Source of the DNA: Halobacteriovoraceae bacterium
Lineage (GTDB): Bacteria; Bdellovibrionota; Bacteriovoracia; Bacteriovoracales; Bacteriovoracaceae
Direction: 5' to 3'
Assembly (NCBI GenBank): GCA_002707495.1
Contig: PAMZ01000018.1
Span: 248,001-312,000, forward strand
Length of the DNA stretch: 64,000 nt
Positions 52,091-61,149 of this stretch are shown one piece after another; the first letter of the stretch is position 1, and each line of letters begins with the position of its first letter. The translations under genes and the position numbers were made by a program. The notes below the pieces were generated by a model. It saw only the letters and a list, made by a program, of their open reading frames with translations, was not told the DNA's origin and did no database searches.

Positions 52091-52120
52091 AGCAGCTACT
52101 TAACCTGAGGAGTAGCTGTT
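52091..52120. other. Hairpin in the divergent region upstream of cassette B
   Basis: CAGCTACT pairs with AGTAGCTG (8 bp, 10 with a G-U and an A-U pair) around a 10-base loop. T-rich stretches follow on both strands. It lies between divergent genes, where a terminator is unexpected, so a small RNA end or a 5' leader structure is possible. Confidence 0.45.
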
Positions 52121-52145
52121 ATTTGTTTAGTTGGATTTTTTTAAT

Positions 52146-52173
52146 TTGACCTATTTACTGGCCAGTGTAGACA
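52146..52173 (+). promoter_or_regulatory. Weak candidate promoter
   Basis: TTGACC (52146-52151) is followed after 16 bases by TAGACA (52168-52173), 30 bases before the ATG at 52204. The -10 match is poor; the call rests mainly on the -35 and the position. Confidence 0.3.
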
Positions 52174-52203
52174 AGCTAAGTCCTGAAAATTAGAATAACG
52201 GAC

Positions 52204-53412
52204 ATGGCAAAAGCTTTTATCGTCATTTTACTCCTTTCATTTTTGGGAAGTAGGGAATCTCGTGCATATCCCCAGTTCATCGGTAAGGGTTACCACGCAT
52301 GTCTTACCTGTCATTATAATCCTTTTGGAAATGGTCCTCTAAATGACTATGGTCGTGGAGTTGCCGCCTCCGGTATCGCAGGTCGATTTATGATACCCGA
52401 GAGTGTAACTGATGAAATGCTAGGAAACAGCTCTAGTCTCATCTTAGGAAGGCCAGATGTTCTTCCCGTTAAACCTTCTCTAGACTATAGAGGTTTATAT
52501 ATCCAAAGTAGTCTTGAACAAGATGATTTACCTGATCCAGCATGGATAAATATGCAAGCCGAGTTTTCACTTTCTGCCAATTGGGGTGAGAGAAAACAAT
52601 ACGTCACTTCGGTCTCTTATAATACGTTAATTGCTAATAGCGGTGTGTCCCAAGACAGAAATAAACCGCGCGCAGGAAAGCCTGAAGATAAAGATATATC
52701 CTACCTTCGAGAGTATTATGTGGGTTATCGAATCAAACAAGAACTTGGTGTTTATGTTGGAAAGATGGGTAAATTATACGGAATCAGAATCCCCGATCAC
52801 AACCTAAGAAATAGAAGTTCAACTAGAAATAATCAATATAGTGAAGCACCGGGTGTGATAGTTCACTATGGTAGTGAAAAAATGGATGCAGGAGTGCAGG
52901 TTTTTGTCGAGGATGAGACAGAAGATACTAACGAGAAGAATACTGCAGATGCGGGCTCTGGACTTTCTTCAACTTTTGAATATTCATTAGGACAGAACTG
53001 GAGACTTGGGGTTTCTTATCTCAATGAAACAGAAAAAGAATCAGAAACAAAGTATGATGCGAAAGCATTTCATTTCAGAACTCGCGTGGGTGAGAACTCA
53101 AGTGTGATGTTTGAATATGGACTAGTAGATACTGAAACGAGTGCTGGAGATTTAACGACAGCTCAGTATATTTATCTCCAAAGTCATATGTATCTTCAAA
53201 GAGGTTTATACTTTGTCACGACCTACGATCAAATTGTTAACGATATTGAAGAGTATAATGAAACTCACCGTTTCGGACCTGGGATTCAATGGTACCCACT
53301 ACAAAGATTTGAGTTTCGAGCAGATATTTTTACATCTAAATCTTATTCTTCCACAACTGGTGCATCTCGAGATACATGGCAGTTTTTAGGGCAGGTACAT
53401 ATATGGCTCTAA
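52204..53412 (+). CDS. Outer-membrane barrel with N-terminal c-type heme motif
   Basis: A 402-residue protein with a Sec signal (1-21). Immediately after it, YHACLTCHYNP has one CxxCH (33-37) followed by FGNGPLNDYGRG. This CxxCHxNPxGxGxLNxYG pattern is known from a group of outer-membrane proteins in Deltaproteobacteria and Shewanella-type genomes. The rest alternates strands with aromatic girdles (GLYFVTTYDQIVND, RFEFRADIFTSKSY) and ends QVHIWL. A heme placed at the periplasmic mouth of a barrel suggests electron transfer across the outer membrane (inference). It is divergent from cassette B and overlaps the next gene by 10 bases. Confidence 0.8.
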   Translation: MAKAFIVILLLSFLGSRESRAYPQFIGKGYHACLTCHYNPFGNGPLNDYGRGVAASGIAGRFMIPESVTDEMLGNSSSLILGRPDVLPVKPSLDYRGLYIQSSLEQDDLPDPAWINMQAEFSLSANWGERKQYVTSVSYNTLIANSGVSQDRNKPRAGKPEDKDISYLREYYVGYRIKQELGVYVGKMGKLYGIRIPDHNLRNRSSTRNNQYSEAPGVIVHYGSEKMDAGVQVFVEDETEDTNEKNTADAGSGLSSTFEYSLGQNWRLGVSYLNETEKESETKYDAKAFHFRTRVGENSSVMFEYGLVDTETSAGDLTTAQYIYLQSHMYLQRGLYFVTTYDQIVNDIEEYNETHRFGPGIQWYPLQRFEFRADIFTSKSYSSTTGASRDTWQFLGQVHIWL

Positions 53413-54440
53413 GAATTCTGCTTGTCCTAATATTTAGTTTCAATTTTTCTGCAATGGCCCAATCACGATCTCAAAAAAGATTTCTTAGTCTAGCGACTAA
53501 GTCTCACTCTAAAAAAGACTACGCCCGATCTAATGAATATATCCGAAAAGCTTTTGATGTGAGAAAAACTAAAAATATTCCCAGTACGGCTCTCTACCTT
53601 TACGCAGTCAACCTGCAAAAGCTAGGGCGTCACAAGGAAAGCATCTATTATTTAAACCGGATGATAAAGAGAAACTATTTAAAAGCGCATATCGCCTCGA
53701 TAAAGATGCTGAAAAATGATGAAATCGATGGGGATGAAATCCCGAAACTTTTAAAAGCCACCTACTTTTATATGGCCCAAAGTTATTATGCCATTTTTAA
53801 CAGTACTCAAGACAAGGTATATGCCGAGCGATCGAGAAAGTTTTTTAAAATCTGCTATGACTCTGATTTTAGTGACAAGTGCTCTGACTTTATTGAGAAT
53901 ATCGATGCGAAATTAGATGTCATCGAAAAAAGTAAAAAGAGCTTTGAGTTTTTCCTATTTGCCGGACGAATAATGTTTAACGATAGGGTTCAAATCAAAA
54001 ATAATGACACTGGTGCAAGTGCAACGATTCTTTCTGCTTCCGATGGTCTTTGCTATGGAGCCGGACTTAGACTACAAAACTATTATAAAGGATGGCAGTT
54101 TTCCGGGTGTGCATTCAGTGGATATGCTGGAGTTAACGGAGAGATTGATAGCACTAATTACAAGCAACTAGGGGTACCAGTTGCAGGGCTCTATGCAGAG
54201 GGTGGATACTTTTGGAGAACAGACTCGGAATCAACGAGACTTGGTCTGACCTTACCTATTTTCTATCGCTCGGGACTATACTCTCAGCCCACTGGTTATA
54301 GCATAGAGAATTCTAGAACGACCTCTTTCGGTATGGCCGTTTCAGCTGGATTTCAGCTACCAGTAGTAGAACTTGAAATAAAACTTGCTAATATGCAGGA
54401 GACAAACATTGCGATGATGAATCTGGTTTTTAATTTTTAA
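53403..54440 (+). CDS. Secreted TPR-like plus beta-barrel protein
   Basis: I start at ATG 53403, which gives a clean signal peptide (about 20 residues, ending AMA); a reading from 53376 lies in the upstream gene. The product has 345 residues. Residues 30-175 are helical with TPR-like repeats (DYARSNEYIRKAFDVRKT, ALYLYAVNLQKLGRHKES). From about 180 on, strands with aromatic girdles and a C-terminal MMNLVFNF point to a small outer-membrane barrel. It overlaps the heme-barrel gene by 10 bases and precedes hutI by 1 base. Function unknown. Confidence 0.65.
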   Translation: MALRILLVLIFSFNFSAMAQSRSQKRFLSLATKSHSKKDYARSNEYIRKAFDVRKTKNIPSTALYLYAVNLQKLGRHKESIYYLNRMIKRNYLKAHIASIKMLKNDEIDGDEIPKLLKATYFYMAQSYYAIFNSTQDKVYAERSRKFFKICYDSDFSDKCSDFIENIDAKLDVIEKSKKSFEFFLFAGRIMFNDRVQIKNNDTGASATILSASDGLCYGAGLRLQNYYKGWQFSGCAFSGYAGVNGEIDSTNYKQLGVPVAGLYAEGGYFWRTDSESTRLGLTLPIFYRSGLYSQPTGYSIENSRTTSFGMAVSAGFQLPVVELEIKLANMQETNIAMMNLVFNF

Positions 54441-54441
54441 T

Positions 54442-55674
54442 ATGTGGTGTTTAGAAAATCTCTCTCAAATTGTAACCCTTGATGCTGCCCATTCCAAAGA
54501 TGGACGAAACCTTAAGCCTGAAGACTTAAGCATTAGGCCGAATTGCTCTATTGTTTTTGATGAGCATCGAATTCTTTGGATAGGAAATATTATTCAAATT
54601 CCGGACGATTATAAAAAAGCAAAGCGAATACCTCTTGAAGGGCATGTTCTAACTCCAGAAATCGTAGACTCCCACACTCATTTGGTCTTTGGTGGAAATC
54701 GTTCCAAAGAATATTCCATGCGACTGAATGGAGCAGACTACGAAGCCATTGCAAAGGCGGGGGGTGGAATACTCTCTACAATGGAAAGTACTATCACAGC
54801 AACCGAAGAAGAGCTTTATAAAGCAGGACTTGAAAGAATTGAGAGGATGGCCTCTTATGGTATTGGGACGATTGAAATCAAAAGTGGCTATGGACTAAGT
54901 ATTGAAAGTGAAAGAAAAATTTCAAGGGTTATCCACAAACTTAAAGAATATTTTTCTCCAAGAATTCAGATCCTGAGTACTTATCTGGCCGCCCATGCGG
55001 TACCAGGAAGTTTTTCTACGTCAAAAGATTACCTCGATCGAGTCGTATTACCTTTAATGCAAGAATTGTCCGATGAGAAGATCATAGATTTCGTCGATAT
55101 TTTTCATGAACAAGGGTATTTCAATCTTGAAGATACAAAAACTCTCTTTTCAAAAGCAAAAATTCTTGGACTCAAACTCAAAATTCATGCTGATGAGTTT
55201 AATGATAACAAAGGTGCCGTGACGGCATGCGAGCACCAAGCCTTAAGTGCTGACCATCTTCTTTGCACCGAAGACGATGGAATCAAGGCTCTTTCTCAAG
55301 CAAGTACAGTAGCTACGCTACTACCAGGCACTGCTTTTTTTCTAGGTAAAAAGCTTGCTAATGCAAGAAGGTTTTTAGATGAAGGATGTAAAGTTGCGAT
55401 TGCGTCTGATTATAACCCAGGCTCTTGTCACTGCGACAATTTAGTCTTACTTGCTTCTCTGTCGGCTAAAAAGTTAGAACTTAATCTTTGCGAACTATGG
55501 TCAGGAATGACCCTAAATGCTGCACACGCAGTAGGGCTAGACCAGCAAGGTGCCATAAAGTTGGGACTTAAACCTCGCTTTAGTCTATTTAAGTGTCAAT
55601 CTATAGATGAAGTTACTTATAATTGGGGACGGAATTTAGCTGTCTCTACTCAAGAATATTTTCCAGCTCACTAA
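54442..55674 (+). CDS. hutI: Imidazolonepropionase
   Basis: A 410-residue amidohydrolase that opens imidazolone-5-propionate to formimino-Glu in His degradation. VDSHTHLVFGGNR (about 74-86) contains the metal-binding HxH, followed by YEAIAKAGGGI, HADEF with a further His ligand, and ASDYNPGSC with the catalytic Asp. It begins one base after the TPR/barrel gene stop with no visible ribosome site, so translational coupling is likely. The pathway partner hutH is 17 kb away; hutU is not in the window. Its last 29 bases overlap a convergent thioredoxin gene. Confidence 0.95.
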   Translation: MWCLENLSQIVTLDAAHSKDGRNLKPEDLSIRPNCSIVFDEHRILWIGNIIQIPDDYKKAKRIPLEGHVLTPEIVDSHTHLVFGGNRSKEYSMRLNGADYEAIAKAGGGILSTMESTITATEEELYKAGLERIERMASYGIGTIEIKSGYGLSIESERKISRVIHKLKEYFSPRIQILSTYLAAHAVPGSFSTSKDYLDRVVLPLMQELSDEKIIDFVDIFHEQGYFNLEDTKTLFSKAKILGLKLKIHADEFNDNKGAVTACEHQALSADHLLCTEDDGIKALSQASTVATLLPGTAFFLGKKLANARRFLDEGCKVAIASDYNPGSCHCDNLVLLASLSAKKLELNLCELWSGMTLNAAHAVGLDQQGAIKLGLKPRFSLFKCQSIDEVTYNWGRNLAVSTQEYFPAH

Positions 55675-56194
55675 CAAAATTCTCTTCCATAAAATTAAAT
55701 TCTTTATCAGAGAACTTAAGCACCTTACCCTTGTGATAGATAATGCTGGAGGGGATTTTAGTAATATTCAGTTTAGCAGCTAAATCATTTTTTACATCAC
55801 TGGTTGATTCGAATTTTAAACCGTATTTTGCTTCCATTTTTTTAATTTCTTTAAGCGCATCATCGGTATCATTATTGATCCCAACCACTAAAATTTTACC
55901 AGGAAACTTATCCAGGAGCTGGTTGAGAGAACCAAACTCACGAACACAAGGTTGGCACCAAGAGGCCCAAAAATTTAGTATAATTATAGGCTCGTCAACC
56001 TTACTTAGGTTGAGTTCAGAACCTCTTGTTGTTTCCACCTTTAACTTTGAAAACTCAGATTCAAAAAGTGAGTACTTCTCTTTATGTTTTTCGACCTTTG
56101 AGGCTGATAGCTCTTTCCCATTTATGACCATTTGCGACACAATCATAAAGGTGAAGGCTAGTGAAAGCAGAATGGCTGGTAAAAATTTCTTCAT
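55646..56194 (-). CDS. TlpA/ResA-type membrane-anchored thioredoxin
   Basis: A 182-residue protein with an N-terminal membrane anchor (about 4-22) and a periplasmic thioredoxin fold. The active site is WASWCQPC (about 90-97), and the cis-Pro region is KIPSSIIY. ResA- and CcmG-type proteins reduce CxxCH cysteines before heme attachment. Five exported CxxCH proteins are encoded within 20 kb, so a role in their maturation is plausible (inference). General disulfide reduction is the alternative. Confidence 0.88.
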   Translation of the reverse strand: MKKFLPAILLSLAFTFMIVSQMVINGKELSASKVEKHKEKYSLFESEFSKLKVETTRGSELNLSKVDEPIIILNFWASWCQPCVREFGSLNQLLDKFPGKILVVGINNDTDDALKEIKKMEAKYGLKFESTSDVKNDLAAKLNITKIPSSIIYHKGKVLKFSDKEFNFMEENFVSELENILE

Positions 56195-56269
56195 TTGTTT
56201 TTAAACCTCATAACAACGAAAATTATACTATAAGCATTTGTGCTACTGGTACGGAGGTCAGTTTTTCCG

Positions 56270-56476
56270 ATGACAGCTCAAGAAGGGCAACCTATCAAAA
56301 TTATTAAGAAAAATCAATTTGGTCAGACATTAATTGAGTTTGTGCTCCTTTTAGCTGCCGTGGCCTTTATTTCTTTTGGATTTATGAGCACAGTAAATGG
56401 AATAATCGGGGAAAGATGGCAGGATCTCGCCACTAGAATCTTAGAAGATGACACTCAACAATTGCAATTACAATAG
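56270..56476 (+). CDS. Small pilin-like / TadE-like protein
   Basis: Starting at ATG 56270 (GGAGG 12 bases upstream) the product has 68 residues. A basic leader ends NQFG, followed by QTLIEFVLLLAAVAFISF, which fits the type IV prepilin cleavage pattern G/xTLIEF with Glu at +5 and a hydrophobic helix. The predicted mature part is only about 50 residues, close to Flp/TadE-like minor subunits. No other pilus gene is nearby. A GTG start at 56240 would add ten residues. It lies 8 bases before glpK. Confidence 0.6.
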   Translation: MTAQEGQPIKIIKKNQFGQTLIEFVLLLAAVAFISFGFMSTVNGIIGERWQDLATRILEDDTQQLQLQ

Positions 56477-56484
56477 GAATTAAA

Positions 56485-57963
56485 ATGAAGAGCTTTATTC
56501 TCTCCCTTGATCAGGGAACAACTGGAACAACTTCACTTCTCATTGATAGTCAGTCACTTGAAGTCGTCGATAAGGTTAACCAGGAGTTTAAGCAAATTTA
56601 TCCCAAACCCGGTTGGGTTGAGCATAATCTCAACGATATTTGGAAAACTGTCCAATCGACAGTTGCTGCAATCTTGGAGCGAAATAATATCAATGGTTCT
56701 CAAATCATCTCAATTGGAATTACAAACCAAAGGGAAACCACTTGCGCATATAAGACTGACGGACAACCATTGACCAATGCAATTGTTTGGCAAGACAGGC
56801 GCACCTCAGAGTTTTGCAAAGAGGCTTCTTCAGATTATCAAAGCCTACAAAAGAAAACTGGCCTTCCCCTGGATCCATATTTTTCAGGAACCAAAATGCG
56901 TTGGCTCTTAGAAAATAACGATGCCGTTTACGAAGCAAGCCAAGCCAACGATTTAAAACTTTCAACAATTGATACTTTTCTTCTATATAAGATGACAAAC
57001 TGTAAAACTTTTAAGACGGAGCCCTCTAATGCCTCCAGAACTCTTTTAATGAATCTTGAGAGTTGTAGCTGGGATAAAGAACTCTTAGAGTTTTTCGGAG
57101 TGAAAGAGGAGTTACTTCCAGATATCGTAGATTCATTTACAAACTTCGGAGAAACACAAGGATTAGACTTTCTCCCAGACGGAATTCCCATTTCATGCAT
57201 CTTAGGAGATCAGCAAGCCGCTCTTTTCGGACAAGCTGGGTATAAATCGGGTGATCTAAAATGTACCTATGGAACTGGAGCATTTATCCTCCTAAATACC
57301 GGCGAAGAAATGGTTTACTCAAAAAACGGACTTCTCACAACAGTCGCCTATCAATATCAAGGAAAGCCATATTACGCACTTGAGGGTTCCTGTTATATTG
57401 CAGGAGCTGCAGTTCAATGGCTTAGAGATAACTTAAATATAATAGAGAGCTCTCCTGACGTTGAAACTTTGGCGGCAAATGTTAAAGACTTAGGTCAAAT
57501 GGAGCACCTTATATTTCTACCTTTCTTTACCGGAATCGGCTCACCATATTGGAAAGCTGAAGCCAAAGGTGCAATCATAGGACTCACTCGCGATTCCGGG
57601 AAAGCTGAACTCGCCAGGGCCTGCCTAGATGGAATAGCACTATCAGTTCAAGATTCAATCGCAGCCATTGAAGCAGATTCTCCAAAACCTGTCACCGAAG
57701 TAAAAGTGGACGGAGGCGCCTGCCAAAATGATTTATTAATGCATATTCAAGCAAGCTTCAGTCAAAAAGAGATTCAAAGACCAAAAACGGTTGAAACAAC
57801 GGCCTACGGAGTTGCACTTGGTTCATTAATTGGAATTCAGATGAATAAAATGAGTGACCTCGATAAACTTTGGAAACTAGATAAGAGCTTTAATCCAAGT
57901 GATGATGAGTACTACCCAAGAAAGTCAAAACAATGGGGTGAAACCATCAAGAAGCTTTTTTAA
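56485..57963 (+). CDS. glpK: Glycerol kinase
   Basis: A 492-residue FGGY kinase of full length that makes glycerol-3-phosphate. DQGTTGTTSLLID (about 9-21) is the phosphate-binding loop. GITNQRETT (about 78-86), GDQQAALFGQAGY, YGTGAF and DGGACQND further mark the family. Glycerol-3-phosphate feeds phospholipid synthesis, and glycerol could come from prey lipids split by the patatin-like protein at 63406 (speculation). No glpF or glpD is adjacent. Its 3' end overlaps radA by 17 bases on the other strand. Confidence 0.96.
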   Translation: MKSFILSLDQGTTGTTSLLIDSQSLEVVDKVNQEFKQIYPKPGWVEHNLNDIWKTVQSTVAAILERNNINGSQIISIGITNQRETTCAYKTDGQPLTNAIVWQDRRTSEFCKEASSDYQSLQKKTGLPLDPYFSGTKMRWLLENNDAVYEASQANDLKLSTIDTFLLYKMTNCKTFKTEPSNASRTLLMNLESCSWDKELLEFFGVKEELLPDIVDSFTNFGETQGLDFLPDGIPISCILGDQQAALFGQAGYKSGDLKCTYGTGAFILLNTGEEMVYSKNGLLTTVAYQYQGKPYYALEGSCYIAGAAVQWLRDNLNIIESSPDVETLAANVKDLGQMEHLIFLPFFTGIGSPYWKAEAKGAIIGLTRDSGKAELARACLDGIALSVQDSIAAIEADSPKPVTEVKVDGGACQNDLLMHIQASFSQKEIQRPKTVETTAYGVALGSLIGIQMNKMSDLDKLWKLDKSFNPSDDEYYPRKSKQWGETIKKLF

Positions 57964-59254
57964 GAATTATCGCCTCAACCTCCTCTAGGTTTTTTACCGA
58001 GACCACATTCTCGCTTTCAGCGAAATTTTCATCAATAGAAACTACTAGTTTACCGTTAACGTCCTGGCATAGATTGTGAAGCTTCTCTTTCTGATGAACA
58101 TCTAAGTTCAAGGCTAGTACAGAACCAGAAACATCTACTGCTCCTGCCAAAATAAGAGGACAATCAAAAGGGATTTTTCCTAAGCTAGACATAAGGGAGC
58201 CCAACAAGGCAAGTTCTTCAATACTCTTTGAATTTACTGATCTCTCCACTCGAATGTAAGTGCTATACCCTTTCAAACTTAAGCTGGAGTTATGACTTAG
58301 GATTTGAACCATAAACCTAAACTTTGGACCATCTATACCAACCAGTACATCTCGCTGCAAATTGTAGTTTTCAGGTTTTAACATAGAGTCTATACGAACA
58401 AGCTCAATTTTATCTCGATCAAAGCTCGGAAAGAAAACTCTTCCTGGAATCGCAATATAGTCTTCGCTTTTTTTCTCACAAAAAATAGGTGTAAGGCCAG
58501 ACTGTTGCATTGAAAAGGTTTTTTTAAGATCAGATCTACCGAACCGATTCTTGGATGCTATTAACTTTCGAGTTGAATCCTTTTCCATTTGAAAAGTGAA
58601 AACGCCATCAACCATATGCTCGATATATTTAAGTCCAGCCAGATTCCCTTGCTTGTTAACATGGGCAACAATCCAAATAACAACATTATATTCAAAAGCT
58701 AGGTCACCTAAAATTGAGATCATTTCTGTTTGGCTCGACCTGGAACGACTACCGTCTAACTTTAACGTCTGAAATGAATCTATAATACAAATTTCGGGCC
58801 TAATTTTTGAAAGAATTCCTCTCAACTGACCAACGTCTACCTCCGAAGATAAATAGGTTATATCTCCAGAAACCTCATGCCTTTTAAGCCTGTCTGCCAC
58901 CTGTTCTTTAGACTCCTCGCCAATCAAATAAAGAGATCTTTCCCCTATTTCCTTAGCCAAAAAATCGACGAAGCTCGACTTACCAACCCCAGGTTGGCCG
59001 GAAAGTATAAAGACTGACTTCTTAGGCACACCCTTATGGAAGAAAGATTTCATATGAGGGCAATCTATTCTAAGGTAATCTCGTCTGTCTGTTTGAACCT
59101 GATTCAAAGAAAGTATATCACTTTCCTTTTCAACAAGAGGCCGAGCCTCAAGTCTTGCTTCAATTGAGTTCCAACTCTTACAAGCACTACATTGTCCCTG
59201 CCACTTTGCATGCCCTACTGAGCAAGTTTCACAAAAAAATTTGGTCGGCTTCAT
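57947..59254 (-). CDS. radA: DNA repair protein RadA/Sms
   Basis: A 435-residue branch-migration ATPase of near-normal length. The N-terminal zinc finger has C8, C11, C22 and C25. Walker A SGQPGVGKSS lies near residue 85, Walker B-like EICIIDSFQT follows, and the RadA-specific KNRFG is near 230. The C-terminal Lon-protease-like domain is present. RadA drives strand exchange in recombination intermediates. It lies 2 bases downstream of ligA, a compatible DNA repair partner. Confidence 0.95.
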   Translation of the reverse strand: MKPTKFFCETCSVGHAKWQGQCSACKSWNSIEARLEARPLVEKESDILSLNQVQTDRRDYLRIDCPHMKSFFHKGVPKKSVFILSGQPGVGKSSFVDFLAKEIGERSLYLIGEESKEQVADRLKRHEVSGDITYLSSEVDVGQLRGILSKIRPEICIIDSFQTLKLDGSRSRSSQTEMISILGDLAFEYNVVIWIVAHVNKQGNLAGLKYIEHMVDGVFTFQMEKDSTRKLIASKNRFGRSDLKKTFSMQQSGLTPIFCEKKSEDYIAIPGRVFFPSFDRDKIELVRIDSMLKPENYNLQRDVLVGIDGPKFRFMVQILSHNSSLSLKGYSTYIRVERSVNSKSIEELALLGSLMSSLGKIPFDCPLILAGAVDVSGSVLALNLDVHQKEKLHNLCQDVNGKLVVSIDENFAESENVVSVKNLEEVEAIILKKAS

Positions 59255-59256
59255 TT

Positions 59257-61149
59257 CTACTCTACTAGATTCAAAAGTTTATCTTCTGAGAGTATAGGAA
59301 TACTAAGCTCTTTAGCCTTTTTAAATTTTGAAGAGGTGCTCTCGGTATCATTTGTTACGAGATAATCTGTTTCTCTACTGACACCAGACTGAACGATTCC
59401 TCCTCCTTGCTTAATTATTTTTTGAATTTCAGAACGCTTCATTGAAAGAGTTCCGGTTATACAAAATTTCTTTCCGGCTATCGCGCTACTCTCACTCTTA
59501 GTAGTTGCAATATTAGCCTTTGGATCAAATCCATAACTCTTTAATTTTTCGATGATCTTCTTTTTTGACTGGAGAGAAGTTACAAATTCATGAGAAGATT
59601 TTTCTGCAAAAGACTCAATTTTAATGAGATCTTCTTCTTTCAAGTTCATTATTTTATCGAGGGTATCATAACCAGCATTCACGACTTTTTCACACTTATT
59701 ATAAGCCCCTCCACTTATTCCAAGGGAGGATAGAAATGTTACAAGATCTACTGAAAGTGAATTCTTTATATTTGTTAGAATCTTATTCGCTAGTTTTTCT
59801 TTAACTTTGTCTAAACTAAGAAGTTGCTCTTCTTTGAGTTCATAAAGAGAAGGAATGTCCTTTATTATTCCCGCTTTAATCATCTCTTCTAACCTTTTAG
59901 TACTAAGGTCCTCTATTCCAATCTTTCTAAGAAAGTTTAGAATCTCGTCTTTTACTTTGTCTGGACAGTTAGGATTACGACAAACTAGCCTAATATCTTC
60001 CTCAAAAACCTCTTGATCACAGCTAGGGCAATGAGTTGGAACTTCGAATTTATTTTGACTTGGTCCTACGACAGATAAAAACTTAGGAATAACTTCCCCT
60101 GACCGAACAATTTCAATTCGATCCCCAGGCTTCAATTGGTTTTGTGCTACCATACCAAAATTATGAAGTGTTACTCTTGAGACCTTTGCTCCCGAGAGCT
60201 CTACTGGAATAACATTTCCAACCGGAGTCAAAATTCCATTTCGCGAAACTTGCCAAGAAATTGATTTGATTGTCGTTACTTTTGTATCACCCTGAAATTT
60301 GAATGCCATTTTATATCGAGGGTGGTGAGCGGTTTCACCTAAGCTACTGTGAAGTTTTAAATTGTTAAAGCTAAAGACCAGGCCATCGATAAGGTAATCC
60401 CCCTCGGTCATAAATTCTCTAGCTTCTTTTAAAGTATCTTCTATCGAGCTTTTGTTATTGTGAACAATATACTCGGGAGTTTGAAAACCTAGGTCTATCA
60501 ACTTTAAGAATTTTTCAGTCTCTGTTTCAATTTTAAATTCTGAGCTGATTAATTCGAATGCTTGAAAACTCAAAAAACGACTAAACTCAATAACCTCTTT
60601 TCTTCCAAGCAAACCTGCCACAATATTTCGCATTGAAGTTGGCTTTTCAAAACCAGCTGCCTGCATCGCCTTAGACACCTTAATGAAATTCTCTTCAGTA
60701 CAATAAATCTCCCCACGAACTTCAAAGTCAACCGTCTCCTCAATCTTTAGTGGAACATGTTCAATCAACATAACTTTATTTGTGATATTCTCACCAAACT
60801 TACCATCTCCTCTGGTTTTAGCGAGTTTCATTTCACCTTTTTCAAAAACCAAAGAACAGCTCGACCCATCAATTTTAAATGTAGATAAGATCTCCTCTGA
60901 ACCTTTCCACTTCAAAAGCTCATCAATTTTATAGGTTTTATTAAGTGACAACATCTTGCTGGAGTGTTTGACTTTTTCTCCTAGAAACGTGCTTGATCCT
61001 ACCATTCTCAAAACTGAGCTATCCTGATCTAACTTTCTCAGCTCGTCTTCAAGCCGGTCATATTCGTAATCAGAAATTTCCGGTTTTCCCTGGTAATAGA
61101 GAGTTTTATGTTTGATTATTTCCCGCTCTAATTCTTTCACTCGACTCAT
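59257..61149 (-). CDS. ligA: NAD-dependent DNA ligase
   Basis: With start ATG 61149 the protein has 630 residues; this ATG overlaps the stop of the upstream membrane gene as ATGA, and a longer reading to 61218 would overlap that gene. The Ia domain (YYQGKPEISDYEYDRLEDEL, about 18-37) is present. The active Lys is K92 in FKIDG. The zinc finger Cys (CPSC and CRNPNCP), the HhH region and the C-terminal BRCT domain (GKKFCITGTLSMKRSEI) follow. It seals nicks in replication and repair. Length is slightly under the usual 670. Confidence 0.95.
   Translation of the reverse strand: MSRVKELEREIIKHKTLYYQGKPEISDYEYDRLEDELRKLDQDSSVLRMVGSSTFLGEKVKHSSKMLSLNKTYKIDELLKWKGSEEILSTFKIDGSSCSLVFEKGEMKLAKTRGDGKFGENITNKVMLIEHVPLKIEETVDFEVRGEIYCTEENFIKVSKAMQAAGFEKPTSMRNIVAGLLGRKEVIEFSRFLSFQAFELISSEFKIETETEKFLKLIDLGFQTPEYIVHNNKSSIEDTLKEAREFMTEGDYLIDGLVFSFNNLKLHSSLGETAHHPRYKMAFKFQGDTKVTTIKSISWQVSRNGILTPVGNVIPVELSGAKVSRVTLHNFGMVAQNQLKPGDRIEIVRSGEVIPKFLSVVGPSQNKFEVPTHCPSCDQEVFEEDIRLVCRNPNCPDKVKDEILNFLRKIGIEDLSTKRLEEMIKAGIIKDIPSLYELKEEQLLSLDKVKEKLANKILTNIKNSLSVDLVTFLSSLGISGGAYNKCEKVVNAGYDTLDKIMNLKEEDLIKIESFAEKSSHEFVTSLQSKKKIIEKLKSYGFDPKANIATTKSESSAIAGKKFCITGTLSMKRSEIQKIIKQGGGIVQSGVSRETDYLVTNDTESTSSKFKKAKELSIPILSEDKLLNLVE

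Noticed and set aside
55743..56204. 153-codon frame antisense to the TlpA-like gene
   Set aside because: The minus-strand gene carries WCQPC and a membrane anchor; the antisense frame has no motif.
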